A stretch of DNA of 64,000 bases from Aureibaculum marinum (lineage in GTDB: Bacteria; Bacteroidota; Bacteroidia; Flavobacteriales; Flavobacteriaceae). The DNA is taken from positions 186,001-250,000 of the forward strand of contig NZ_RPFJ01000011.1 in the NCBI RefSeq assembly GCF_003813905.1, written 5' to 3'. A program made the translations under genes and the position numbers. Positions 8,627 to 16,731 of the stretch are shown here, piece after piece; within the stretch, counting starts at the first letter, position 1; each line of letters begins with the position of its first letter. The notes under the pieces are model-generated. The model worked only from the letters and a program-made list of their open reading frames with translations, was not told the origin of the DNA and searched no databases.

Positions 8627-9418
8627 ATGAAAACTGATAAATATAAAATATTGGTACTTTCAGATTTAAAAAAAACTGCAAGTACAACTTTAGAAAGTAG
8701 TGTTAGTTTAGCAAATATGATTAATGCCGAGATAGAATTATTTTATGTAAAAAAACAGATAGAGATCGTAAAAGGAAGTAAGTCTTCTAAAAATAAAGCT
8801 ATAAAAGAAGAGGATGAATCTATAAAAAAGAAAATTGAAACGTTAATTGATCCTATTTCAAGAGCTTATAATATTGCTATTAATTATAAATATTCCCAAG
8901 GTAAATTAAAAGTTGAAATACTTAAACGTATTAATGATTATAAACCAGATGTAATAGTTTTAGGACAACGAGATTCTAGCCCTCTTCAATTGATTGGAGA
9001 TAGTGTAACACAGTTTGTTTTGAAAAAATTTAATGGTAATGTTTTAATTGCAGCAAATGAAAATGCATTAGTGCCTAATGAAAAAGTATCTTTAGGAGTT
9101 TTGGATGGGTCTTGTAAAATTTTTAAAACTAAATTTCATAAAGGTTTAATGGCTCATACAAAAACACCCTTAAAATCTTTTAAAGTTATTAAAACTCAAA
9201 ATGAAGAACAAAGTGTACCTGTATCAAAAGAGGTGAAAACAGTAGAATATGTGTTTGAGAAAAACCCAAATACAATAACCACGCTTTCTTCATACCTGTT
9301 GAAAAGTAATATTAATTTACTGTGTGTAGATAGAGCTGAAAATAATTCAAAAAAGTTTGGTGAAATTTCATTAAGAGAAGTTGTAAACAAGTTAAAAGTA
9401 TCACTATTGGTTTCGTAA
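8627..9418 (+). CDS. Usp-like protein linked to SulP
   Basis: A 263-residue cytoplasmic protein. The first 150 residues resemble a universal stress protein domain: a beta-strand ILVLSDL start, a DVIVLGQRD strand, then a GDSV segment where ATP-binding Usp proteins have their glycine motif (here degenerate). The second half looks like a decayed second Usp unit. I chose the ATG at 8627; the frame is open from a TTG at 8618, but ATG gives the usual N-terminus. The gene follows the SulP gene by 11 bases and may regulate or sense for the transporter. Function is inferred from context. Confidence 0.75.
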   Translation: MKTDKYKILVLSDLKKTASTTLESSVSLANMINAEIELFYVKKQIEIVKGSKSSKNKAIKEEDESIKKKIETLIDPISRAYNIAINYKYSQGKLKVEILKRINDYKPDVIVLGQRDSSPLQLIGDSVTQFVLKKFNGNVLIAANENALVPNEKVSLGVLDGSCKIFKTKFHKGLMAHTKTPLKSFKVIKTQNEEQSVPVSKEVKTVEYVFEKNPNTITTLSSYLLKSNINLLCVDRAENNSKKFGEISLREVVNKLKVSLLVS

Positions 9419-9572
9419 TAGAGATATAAAATAATTTTAATGTAATAGAAAAAATAAAAAAGGATTAGTTTCAAGGTAGTTTAATATTGTTTATAAAAAA
9501 GAAGAGAGCATTTATTCTGATTATAAGATTTATAAATTCAATAGAAATAATACCTTGAGAACACAATTTTAG

Positions 9573-9580
9573 TAAATTTG
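9573..9580 (+). promoter_or_regulatory. Carbonic anhydrase -7 element
   Basis: TAAATTTG matches TANNTTTG and lies 40 bases before the carbonic anhydrase ATG. A TTG at 9555-9557 is closer than usual (15 bases), so the -33 element is uncertain. It implies that the carbonic anhydrase gene has its own promoter. Confidence 0.5.
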
Positions 9581-9620
9581 GTATGGCAACAGCTTACCAT
9601 AAAACATTTAAAACAAAATT

Positions 9621-10247
9621 ATGGATTTAAAAAATGTATTTAAAAATAATGAACAATGGATAAAAAATAAACTTGCTGTCGATGCAGATTATTTTGAAAA
9701 ACTGGGAAAAGGACAGAACCCAGAATTATTATATATTGGCTGTTCTGATAGTAGGGTAACTGCCGAAGATTTAATGGGAGTAGGTCCTGGAGATGTTTTT
9801 GTACACAGAAACATTGCTAATATGGTTATTAGTATAGATTTAAATGTTATGTCGGTGGTTAATTATGCTGTTGACCATTTAAAAGTGAATCACGTTGTAG
9901 TTTGTGGGCATTATGCCTGTGGTGGTGTAAAAGCCGCTATGCAATCGGCTGATTTAGGTATTTTAAACCCATGGTTACGTAATATTCGTGATGTTTATCG
10001 TCTTCATAAAACAGAACTGAATGCTATTGAAAATGAAGAAAAAAAATATGATAGATTGGTTGAATTAAACGTACAAGAACAATGTATAAATTTAATTAAA
10101 ACGGCAGCTGTACAAAAGGCATACAGAGATAGAGGATTAAAAGTACATGGTTGGGTATTTGATATTCATACAGGAAAGCTGATTGATTTAAAAATTGATT
10201 TCGATGCTATTTTGCATAACATTATGGAAATTTATCATTTGGATTAG
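9621..10247 (+). CDS. Beta-class carbonic anhydrase
   Basis: A 208-residue beta-carbonic anhydrase, which interconverts CO2 and bicarbonate. Zinc ligands are Cys41, His97 and Cys100 (in CGHYACGG), with the Asp43-Arg45 pair in CSDSR. No signal peptide, so it is cytoplasmic. Length and motifs match the Can/CynT group. It lies 202 bases after the SulP/Usp-like pair in the same direction with its own -7 element. Together they suggest bicarbonate import plus conversion for anaplerotic carboxylation or pH control. A GNRA-loop terminator follows. Confidence 0.95.
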   Translation: MDLKNVFKNNEQWIKNKLAVDADYFEKLGKGQNPELLYIGCSDSRVTAEDLMGVGPGDVFVHRNIANMVISIDLNVMSVVNYAVDHLKVNHVVVCGHYACGGVKAAMQSADLGILNPWLRNIRDVYRLHKTELNAIENEEKKYDRLVELNVQEQCINLIKTAAVQKAYRDRGLKVHGWVFDIHTGKLIDLKIDFDAILHNIMEIYHLD

Positions 10248-10306
10248 ATGTATTGTTAAATATATCTAAGATGATGGTAAAGAAAAAATAAAGTAGATAA
10301 CACTAA

Positions 10307-10334
10307 AAATATTCCCGCGAAAGCGGGAATATTT
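10307..10334 (+). terminator. Carbonic anhydrase terminator, possible dispersed repeat
   Basis: A perfect 12-bp stem (10307-10318 with 10323-10334) closed by a GAAA tetraloop, 59 bases after the carbonic anhydrase stop. The core ATTCCCGCGAAAGCGGGAAT is unusually GC-rich for this DNA and may belong to a dispersed repeat family. Confidence 0.75.
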
Positions 10335-10354
10335 AATAAATTAAAAATAAAAAA

Positions 10355-10708
10355 GTGTCAAGAGATATAGAATTAAAAGAAAAGTGGGAAATTTTAAGAA
10401 CTAAAATTTCAAAGCAATTCGCAGATGGTGAAACTGTAGATTTAGATGCCATTATTTATTTAATAGGAGTTCAAGAATTAGGTCAAGGTTATCGTAAATT
10501 TAAAAAAGATGATAAAATAAATTTGATGCATATTGCTATTTGTAAGTTGTTAGAACCATTAGGCTACTATGAATTTGATTATTTCGATGATGATGGTTGG
10601 CCACATTATAAAGTTGTTGAGCAATTGCCCCATTTAAAACCTGGAGAACAATCAATATTAATGAAAGAAGCTGTGGTACAGTATTTTATTGAAAAAGGGG
10701 TGATTTAA
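10355..10708 (+). CDS. Conserved-looking small cytoplasmic protein
   Basis: A 117-residue soluble protein without a domain I can name. It has no signal peptide or membrane segment. Features are an N-terminal amphipathic helix, a central LIGVQELGQGYRKF segment, and an acidic aromatic stretch YYEFDYFDDDGWPHY. The start is a GTG at 10355; no ATG lies nearby in frame. It sits alone between the carbonic anhydrase terminator and the convergent dprA gene. Clear codon structure and a defined N-terminal boundary make it a likely real gene, with unknown function. Confidence 0.7.
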   Translation: MSRDIELKEKWEILRTKISKQFADGETVDLDAIIYLIGVQELGQGYRKFKKDDKINLMHIAICKLLEPLGYYEFDYFDDDGWPHYKVVEQLPHLKPGEQSILMKEAVVQYFIEKGVI

Positions 10709-10730
10709 ATTTTACACGTTTTTATTAATT

Positions 10731-11834
10731 TTAAATGGCTTCAAAAATTTTTCCTGGTAGTGGCTTTATAACACCTTTAAGTTCTAAAGTCAATAGCAAT
10801 GTTGCAATTTTAAATATTGGCAAATTACAATGTAAAGCAATAATATCCAATTGTTGCTTCCCTTCTTTGAGAAGGTAATTATATACTAGTTTTTCTGTAT
10901 CGTTTAATTCAATAAATAACTGTTGTTGAATGGCTTTTTTCTTTTCGTTATCCTTTTCCCATCCTAAAATATAAGCAATATCTTTGGCAGATGTTAAAGA
11001 GGCAGCTTTATTAATTTTAATAAGTTGATTACACCCTTTGCTGTAAGTATCAGTAATTCTACCTGGTACAGCAAAAACATCTCTATTATAAGAGTTGGCA
11101 ATATCTGCTGTAATTAACGAACCTCCTTTTTCTGCAGATTCAATTACAACTGTAGCTTGAGATAAACCCGCCACGATTCTATTCCGTTTTACAAAATTTT
11201 CTCTGTCAGGATTTGTACCTGACCAAAAATCAGTGAGTAATCCACCATTGGTTAGCATTTTATCTGCATATTTTTTGTGTAACGAAGGATAAATTCTGTC
11301 TAAACCATGAGCCAATACTCCAATTGTTTGCAAGTTGTACTCTAATGCTAATTTATGGGCATGAATGTCTACACCATATGCTAACCCACTTATTATAATA
11401 GGATTGTATTCTTTTAAGCTAAGCATTAAATCTTCTAATACAGATTTTCCGTAACTAGTCATTTGTCTGGTACCAACAATACTAATTGTTTTGTAGTTGT
11501 TTATGTCCATATTTCCTTTTTTAAAAAAAAGGATTGGAGCATCAAAACAATGTTTTAAATAATGAGGATAATCATCATCTTGAAAATAGGAAACCTGAAT
11601 ATTGTTTTTATCCATATATTCAATTTCTTCAGCTGCTTTTTCAAAGTAAGTTTTATCTCTTAAAGCATAAGTAATTGAAGTGCCAACTCCAGGAATTTTG
11701 ACTAAAGTTTGTTTTTTTTCAGAGAAAACCCCAAGTGCACTTCCACAGTGAGCTATCAATTTTTTTGCCATGACATCACCTATACCATCAACACGGATTA
11801 AAGCAAGTAAATTTAATAGTTCTTCATTTTTCAT
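10731..11834 (-). CDS. dprA: DNA-processing protein DprA
   Basis: A 367-residue DprA (Smf). It loads RecA on incoming single-stranded DNA during natural transformation. Order of domains: an N-terminal helix-hairpin-helix region (about 10-60), the Rossmann-like core with GTRQMTSYG, SGLAYGVDIHAH, GVLAHGLDRIYP and RNRIVAGLS, and a C-terminal winged-helix domain (about 300-367). All blocks are intact. comEC and radA are in the same window, which fits a competent flavobacterium. It is divergent from the HU/SPOR gene. Confidence 0.94.
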   Translation of the reverse strand: MKNEELLNLLALIRVDGIGDVMAKKLIAHCGSALGVFSEKKQTLVKIPGVGTSITYALRDKTYFEKAAEEIEYMDKNNIQVSYFQDDDYPHYLKHCFDAPILFFKKGNMDINNYKTISIVGTRQMTSYGKSVLEDLMLSLKEYNPIIISGLAYGVDIHAHKLALEYNLQTIGVLAHGLDRIYPSLHKKYADKMLTNGGLLTDFWSGTNPDRENFVKRNRIVAGLSQATVVIESAEKGGSLITADIANSYNRDVFAVPGRITDTYSKGCNQLIKINKAASLTSAKDIAYILGWEKDNEKKKAIQQQLFIELNDTEKLVYNYLLKEGKQQLDIIALHCNLPIFKIATLLLTLELKGVIKPLPGKIFEAI

Positions 11835-11948
11835 GTATATCCTATCCTATTATTTAAGCAATATGCTTAGAGTAAAATTATAGTTTTCAAGATATAAACT
11901 TTTTTAATAAAAAGCGGTGTTAAACTTTATTAAGAATAAAGTTTTTTT

Positions 11949-11956
11949 TATTTTTG
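11949..11956 (+). promoter_or_regulatory. -7 element of the HU/SPOR gene
   Basis: TATTTTTG matches TANNTTTG. Transcription would begin near 11963, leaving about 25 bases before the inferred non-standard start at 11985-11991. This helps fix where the coding region must begin. Confidence 0.5.
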
Positions 11957-11990
11957 CGAAAGTAGTACTTAACCCCTAAATTTTATTCAA

Positions 11991-12926
11991 CTGAAACTTA
12001 GTAATTACATAAGTGATTTATTATATCGTTACGAATGTGTAATTGTACCTGGATTTGGAGGCTTCGTAACCAATACAAAATCTGCTATTATTAGCCCTTA
12101 TTCAAAAACTTTTTATCCACCACATAAACTTATTACGTTTAATAGTCATTTAAAAAATAATGATGGGTTATTGGCTAACTATATTGCTGCTGTAGATCAA
12201 GTGCCTTATGAGCATGCTCTTAATTTTATAAAATTTGAAGTTGGGCAATGGTATGATATTATTAAGCAAACAGATTTAACTTTAGATTCTATAGGTAAGT
12301 TTTCTTTAGATAGTAATAATACCATACTTTTTGAGCCACAAACAGAAATTAATTATTTAACAGAAGCTTTTGGTTTGTCTTCTTTTGTTTTGCCAGAGGT
12401 AAAAAGGGAAGTTTTACTTAAAGAAAGTGCTGCTGTAATAGAAAGGCCTGTTCAATTAAATACTAAAAGAAATAAGGAATCTAATGCCTTTTTAAAGTAC
12501 GCAGCCATTTTTGTGATTGGGCTTTCTTTGTTAGGAGTTGGAGCTAATTCTATATATCAAAAGTATTTAACTGAACAACAAATTATTGCTACTAAAGAGG
12601 AGCAAAAGCAGATACAAACAAAAATTGAAAAGGCTACTTTTATTGTTTCTGAAGCGTTACCTTCAATTGGTGTTGAAGTTAGTTTAGATAAAAAACCTTA
12701 TCATATTGTTGCGGGTGCATTTCGCTATCCAGAAAATGCACAACGTCTAGTAAATCAACTGATGGCTAACGGATATAAAGCTAAAATTTTAGGTGTTAAT
12801 AAATGGGGATTAACCCAAGTGGCTTATGAGAGTTATACCGAAAAAAATGATGCCATAAATAGCCTTTATAGAATAAGAGAAACAGAATCTGATCAAGATG
12901 CTTGGTTGTTGATACAAGATTTGTAA
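11991..12926 (+). CDS. HU-CCDC81 and SPOR domain membrane protein
   Basis: About 311 residues. The N-terminal region (1-120) has the bacterial HU-CCDC81-like repeats, opening with NYISDLLYRYECVIVPGFGG. A single membrane helix follows (about residues 168-190), then a C-terminal SPOR domain (about 235-310) that binds denuded peptidoglycan glycan strands. The start is unusual. The conserved N-terminus lies upstream of the first TTG (12171), and the open frame (from 11973) holds no ATG, GTG or TTG before it. The best start is CTG 11991, which gives L-K-L-S-N-Y, or ATT 11985. A dprA neighbour is usual in flavobacteria. Probable envelope or division role. Confidence 0.8.
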   Translation: MKLSNYISDLLYRYECVIVPGFGGFVTNTKSAIISPYSKTFYPPHKLITFNSHLKNNDGLLANYIAAVDQVPYEHALNFIKFEVGQWYDIIKQTDLTLDSIGKFSLDSNNTILFEPQTEINYLTEAFGLSSFVLPEVKREVLLKESAAVIERPVQLNTKRNKESNAFLKYAAIFVIGLSLLGVGANSIYQKYLTEQQIIATKEEQKQIQTKIEKATFIVSEALPSIGVEVSLDKKPYHIVAGAFRYPENAQRLVNQLMANGYKAKILGVNKWGLTQVAYESYTEKNDAINSLYRIRETESDQDAWLLIQDL

Positions 12927-12966
12927 AAAAAATTCCTTAATTGAATAAAACAGAATCAATCAATTC

Positions 12967-12984
12967 TTTTATTTGCAAATAAAA
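12967..12984. other. 18-bp AT-rich palindrome
   Basis: TTTTATTTGCAAATAAAA is a perfect palindrome without a loop, between the HU/SPOR gene and the thioesterase gene. It could be a dimeric operator or a weak terminator; chance is also plausible in such AT-rich DNA. Confidence 0.25.
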
Positions 12985-13166
12985 TTATAGATAGTTTGTT
13001 TTCGCTTATAACTTTGTCTTCTTTAAGTGTTTTAAAATTAACTAAATCCCAAAATTATAGTATAATAAATTAGACTTTTCATTTTACTTATCTTTACCAA
13101 CCAAAATAAATAGTACAAGTCTCCGTTAAACTACGGATGAGTAACTAATAAAGAAATTATCTTAAG

Positions 13167-13676
13167 ATGGAAGCGAAAACCCCTAAGGAATCATTAACAA
13201 TATTAACAGATATGGTTTTGCCAGGAGAAACCAATTCTTTACACAATTTGTTTGGTGGCGAATTATTGGCAAGGATGGATAGGGCATGTAGTATTGCAGC
13301 TCAAAGGCATTCAAAAAAAATAGTAGTTACTGCATCTGTAAATCATGTTGCTTTCAATAAAGCAGTGCCAGTAGGTAGTGTTGTTATTGTAGAAGCAAAG
13401 GTGTCAAGGGCTTTTAACTCTTCAATGGAAGTTTATGCCGATGTATGGACAGAAGATCAGGAAACTGGTGAAAAAACAAAAGTAAATGAAGGAATATATA
13501 CTTTTGTTGCCGTAGATTTAACAGGTTCTCCGGTAAAAGTTCCAATGATTAAGCCCGAAACAGATTTAGAAATAGAGCGTTATAATGGTGCCTTACGCAG
13601 AAAACAATTAAGTTTAATATTATCTGGCAGAATGAAACCTGAAGAAGCGGATGAATTAAAAGCTCTTTTTAGTTAA
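13167..13676 (+). CDS. Acyl-CoA thioesterase, YciA/BACH type
   Basis: A 169-residue single hotdog-fold thioesterase that hydrolyses acyl-CoA to free acid and CoA. The signature NLFGGELLARMDRACSIAA near residue 28 includes the catalytic Asp of the YciA/BACH group, followed by the VVTASVNHVAFNKAVPVGS strand. No signal peptide, so it is cytoplasmic. The 3' end overlaps the convergent EnvC-like gene by 4 bases. Substrate chain length is not evident. Confidence 0.88.
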   Translation: MEAKTPKESLTILTDMVLPGETNSLHNLFGGELLARMDRACSIAAQRHSKKIVVTASVNHVAFNKAVPVGSVVIVEAKVSRAFNSSMEVYADVWTEDQETGEKTKVNEGIYTFVAVDLTGSPVKVPMIKPETDLEIERYNGALRRKQLSLILSGRMKPEEADELKALFS

Positions 13677-14884
13677 ATTAGCTTGCCAATCCAAGGTTCA
13701 GGATTAAGTTTTCGAGTTTCTTTAAATAGACTAAATATTAAAACTGTTTTGCCACTAACTGCGTCCGTATGAATTGTGCCTATTTCGTCTCCTGTATTAA
13801 CGGTGTCGCCAAGTTTAAACATCACATCGTCTAAATTTGTATAAGCACTTATATAATTTCCATGTTGGATTAAAACCAATTTTTTTCTACCAGACTGCAA
13901 CTGTATAGACATTACTTTTCCTTTAAAAATAGCTCTTGCCTTAGCTCCTTTTTCTGTAGCAATGTGTATGCCACTACTTTGAATAGTAATACCGGCCAAT
14001 GTAGGGTGCGGCTGTGTACCATATTTTCTAATAACCAATCCTTTTTTTACGGGCCATGGTAATTTTCCTTTATTATCAACAAAATCACCGCTTAAGTTTT
14101 TTTCTTCTGGGGTTAAATGAAACCCTGAAGAAGCTTTTTTATTTGTACCTTTTTTAGATTTTGCTATGGCAGCAGCAATAAGCTTGTCTATTTGTTGTTC
14201 AATTTTACGTTCTTCCGCTTGTTTGCTTTTAATTTGAGCAATGTACTTTTTCTCTTTTGCTTTTACTTTACTCACTAGTTTTACTTGTGAATTTTTTTCG
14301 CGATCTATACTATCTTTTTGTTTTGTATGTAATGCTATTAGTTGTCTCTTTTCCTCTTCTTTAGTACGCAAAGAATCAGTTAACACGCTTAATTTATTAG
14401 CAGAAATTTTTATTTGTTCTCCTTGCTCTTTTTTATAATTTGCATATTGTTTTATATACTGTAAACGCTTGTAGGCTTGTAAAAAGCTTTCAGAAGAAAG
14501 TAAAAACATTAAACGGCTTTGTTTATTTTTACTCTTATAAGAATTAACTACCATGTTGGCATAATCCTTTTTTAACACCTCTAGTTTTTTCTCTAAGATG
14601 GCTATCTCTTTTTCATTTTTTGCAATAGCTTTTGAAAGAACTTTAGCTTCTTCATCAATAGTTCTAATTAATCGAGAACGAATACTTATTATTTTTGTTA
14701 AATCGTCAAGTTCTGACAATAAGGTCTCAGCCTCTTTTTTAGACTTAAATAAAAGGGTTTGTGTTTCTTTTATTTCCTTTTGTATTTCTTTCCTCTTTTT
14801 CTCTAATTGAGATTTAGTTTGACCAAAAGAGGTATACGTAAAGAAAATGGAGATAGCAATAAAAAAGACAACTCTTAAGTTCAT
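13673..14884 (-). CDS. EnvC-like murein hydrolase activator (degenerate M23)
   Basis: A 403-residue periplasmic protein: signal peptide (1-21), a long coiled coil (about 22-255) and a C-terminal LytM/M23 domain (about 285-400). The M23 zinc site is not intact. The usual H-x3-D is GIHIATE, and where active enzymes have H-x-H there is no such pair. EnvC/NlpD-type proteins with dead LytM domains activate amidases that split septal peptidoglycan. This is the last gene of a leftward envelope operon, 71 bases after the DUF4292 lipoprotein gene. Confidence 0.87.
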   Translation of the reverse strand: MNLRVVFFIAISIFFTYTSFGQTKSQLEKKRKEIQKEIKETQTLLFKSKKEAETLLSELDDLTKIISIRSRLIRTIDEEAKVLSKAIAKNEKEIAILEKKLEVLKKDYANMVVNSYKSKNKQSRLMFLLSSESFLQAYKRLQYIKQYANYKKEQGEQIKISANKLSVLTDSLRTKEEEKRQLIALHTKQKDSIDREKNSQVKLVSKVKAKEKKYIAQIKSKQAEERKIEQQIDKLIAAAIAKSKKGTNKKASSGFHLTPEEKNLSGDFVDNKGKLPWPVKKGLVIRKYGTQPHPTLAGITIQSSGIHIATEKGAKARAIFKGKVMSIQLQSGRKKLVLIQHGNYISAYTNLDDVMFKLGDTVNTGDEIGTIHTDAVSGKTVLIFSLFKETRKLNPEPWIGKLI

Positions 14885-14955
14885 GTTACAAAACTATCCT
14901 TTTTTAAGTAAATAACATTTCAGAATTAAAAAATATTTCAACAAAAATTATATGA

Positions 14956-15729
14956 TTATTCTAATTCTATTTTTTCGTAATTTTTAGGTATTTCAAAAGG
15001 GAAACTAACAGCTTTATCAAATTCAACAGACTTGTAATCAACATCAATAGTTGAAGTATTCTTTAAATCTTTTGCTGTGATATGAATTTTTCTTGGAAAA
15101 AATTCGTTATCAATGGTTTCATAATCAGTGTAATTTATTACCAATGTATTGTTTTCTCCTTTTTGTTTGAGTTGTTGACTATTTAGTTTAAAGTTAATAG
15201 GGTTTATTAAAAAAAGAACATCAAATAAAGGATTATTTACTTTTGGTTTTAGTAAATAATTTTGATCAGTAGAAGTAATTTCAAAAGCTTCTTTTTTTAA
15301 ATCTAATATACTTTGTCCAAGCAATAAATCTTGTACTTTTTGAAAGTTCAATTCTGTACCTAAAAAATTACTTAATAACGTAAAATCACCATCAAAATAG
15401 GTGCGGTTAATTTTTTCGTAAAAACTAACTCTTTCTGGAGTAATTAAAACTTTACCCACTGGAAAACCCAATTTGGTTAAACTAATCCAAATAGCTTTGT
15501 CTTTTTGTAGTCTTAAAGAGCCAGTTACACTTGGTAGGCTACTTTTCCCTTTATATTTTATTTTTAGTTTTGCATTAATAGATTTTTTATCGAATGAATT
15601 GATATAATGGTTTTTTATCACTTTTTTAGATGATAAGCCTAAGTTTCCATCTTCATTTATCACTTTTGTAGTTTTACATGCCGAAAAAGATATAATAACA
15701 AGTGTGATTATGGCTATTTTTTTTAACAT
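14956..15729 (-). CDS. DUF4292 lipoprotein
   Basis: A 257-residue lipoprotein of the DUF4292 family, common in Bacteroidota and of unknown function. The start is the ATG at 15729 (MLKKIAIITLVI...), which gives a short signal peptide and lipobox S-F-S-A-C; a longer frame reaching 15789 would bury the signal and overlap the TPR gene. With this start only one base separates it from the TPR gene stop. The mature part looks like a beta-rich lipid-carrier shape, like LolA/LolB, which fits DUF4292, but this is inference. Confidence 0.85.
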   Translation of the reverse strand: MLKKIAIITLVIISFSACKTTKVINEDGNLGLSSKKVIKNHYINSFDKKSINAKLKIKYKGKSSLPSVTGSLRLQKDKAIWISLTKLGFPVGKVLITPERVSFYEKINRTYFDGDFTLLSNFLGTELNFQKVQDLLLGQSILDLKKEAFEITSTDQNYLLKPKVNNPLFDVLFLINPINFKLNSQQLKQKGENNTLVINYTDYETIDNEFFPRKIHITAKDLKNTSTIDVDYKSVEFDKAVSFPFEIPKNYEKIELE

Positions 15730-15730
15730 T

Positions 15731-16726
15731 TTATGATTTATTTTCGCGTAAAGCAGAGGCTTTGTTATAATTTTTTGAAGCTTCAACATTATTTTTTAAC
15801 CCTTTATAACTCAGTGCTATTTGATCATAAAAATCGGCTTTGAGTAAAGTGTCATCAACAATGTATTCAAGACCCATTTCTAATTGAGTTAAGGCTTGAT
15901 TGTACTGTTTGGTAAAGTTTAAAGCTGTACCATGCATTAAGTATACAAAGGGTTGAGCCGGAAAAAATTCAATACCTTCAGCACTTTGTTTTTCTAACTC
16001 TAAATATTTCTTCTTTTGGTTTAGTTTAATAAGCAATTGCTTTAAAACACGAAACGATTTATCTGTTTGGTAAGTCTGTTGTAATTCAGATAGTGTTTGA
16101 TTTTCAATAGGTTTTTTTTCAGTATTGTTGGGTGTTGATACTTCTCCTGTTAAAATAGATTCCTTAAAAGGAAGAAAAGTTTCATCTAATGTTCCTTTTT
16201 TTTCTAAATCAATTAAAATTTCTTTAGCAGTATCAATCTGATTGTTTTTGATATAAAGAATCACTAAATCTAATTTAGAATCATCATACTTATCTGCAAT
16301 TTTTTCTTGAACTTCTAGGGCTGCTTTAAAATTATTTTGTTTGTTATAAATATCCCTTAACAATAGTTGCATGTAAAGATTGTTAGCATCTTTTTCCAAT
16401 GCTTTTTTTGTAAACACCTCTGCTTCAGCATATTGTTTAAGTTCATGGTAATTTTTACCAAATTCAAAATTTATGGCCTTGTCGTCATTTTTTATATCCT
16501 GACATTTTTCTAAGGCTGTAATGGCTTTGTCAAAATTACCTATTGCTTTCTGTTGTAAAGCTTCAAAAAAATATTTTTCAAAATCTAGATTTTTTTGTTC
16601 TAATTTGAGTTCTTCTACATTTTTTTTTGCTAAAAAAGCAAGAGCCAATGAATCGTTTTGAGTAAATCCTATAAAAGAAGAACTCATCATAATTAAAGCT
16701 ATGATATGTTTGATCCAAGTAGTCAT
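15731..16726 (-). CDS. Periplasmic TPR protein
   Basis: A 331-residue tetratricopeptide repeat protein. Residues 1-23 form a signal peptide (cleaved after T-Q), and TPR-like helical pairs run from about residue 45 to the end, including YFEALQQKAIGNFDKAITAL and a clear C-terminal pair ending in NYNKASAL. TPR proteins are protein-binding scaffolds. It is placed between the nucleotidyltransferase (5-base gap) and the DUF4292 lipoprotein, so all are one operon. I infer a role in envelope assembly; partners are unknown. Confidence 0.85.
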   Translation of the reverse strand: MTTWIKHIIALIMMSSSFIGFTQNDSLALAFLAKKNVEELKLEQKNLDFEKYFFEALQQKAIGNFDKAITALEKCQDIKNDDKAINFEFGKNYHELKQYAEAEVFTKKALEKDANNLYMQLLLRDIYNKQNNFKAALEVQEKIADKYDDSKLDLVILYIKNNQIDTAKEILIDLEKKGTLDETFLPFKESILTGEVSTPNNTEKKPIENQTLSELQQTYQTDKSFRVLKQLLIKLNQKKKYLELEKQSAEGIEFFPAQPFVYLMHGTALNFTKQYNQALTQLEMGLEYIVDDTLLKADFYDQIALSYKGLKNNVEASKNYNKASALRENKS

Positions 16727-16731
16727 AAAAC

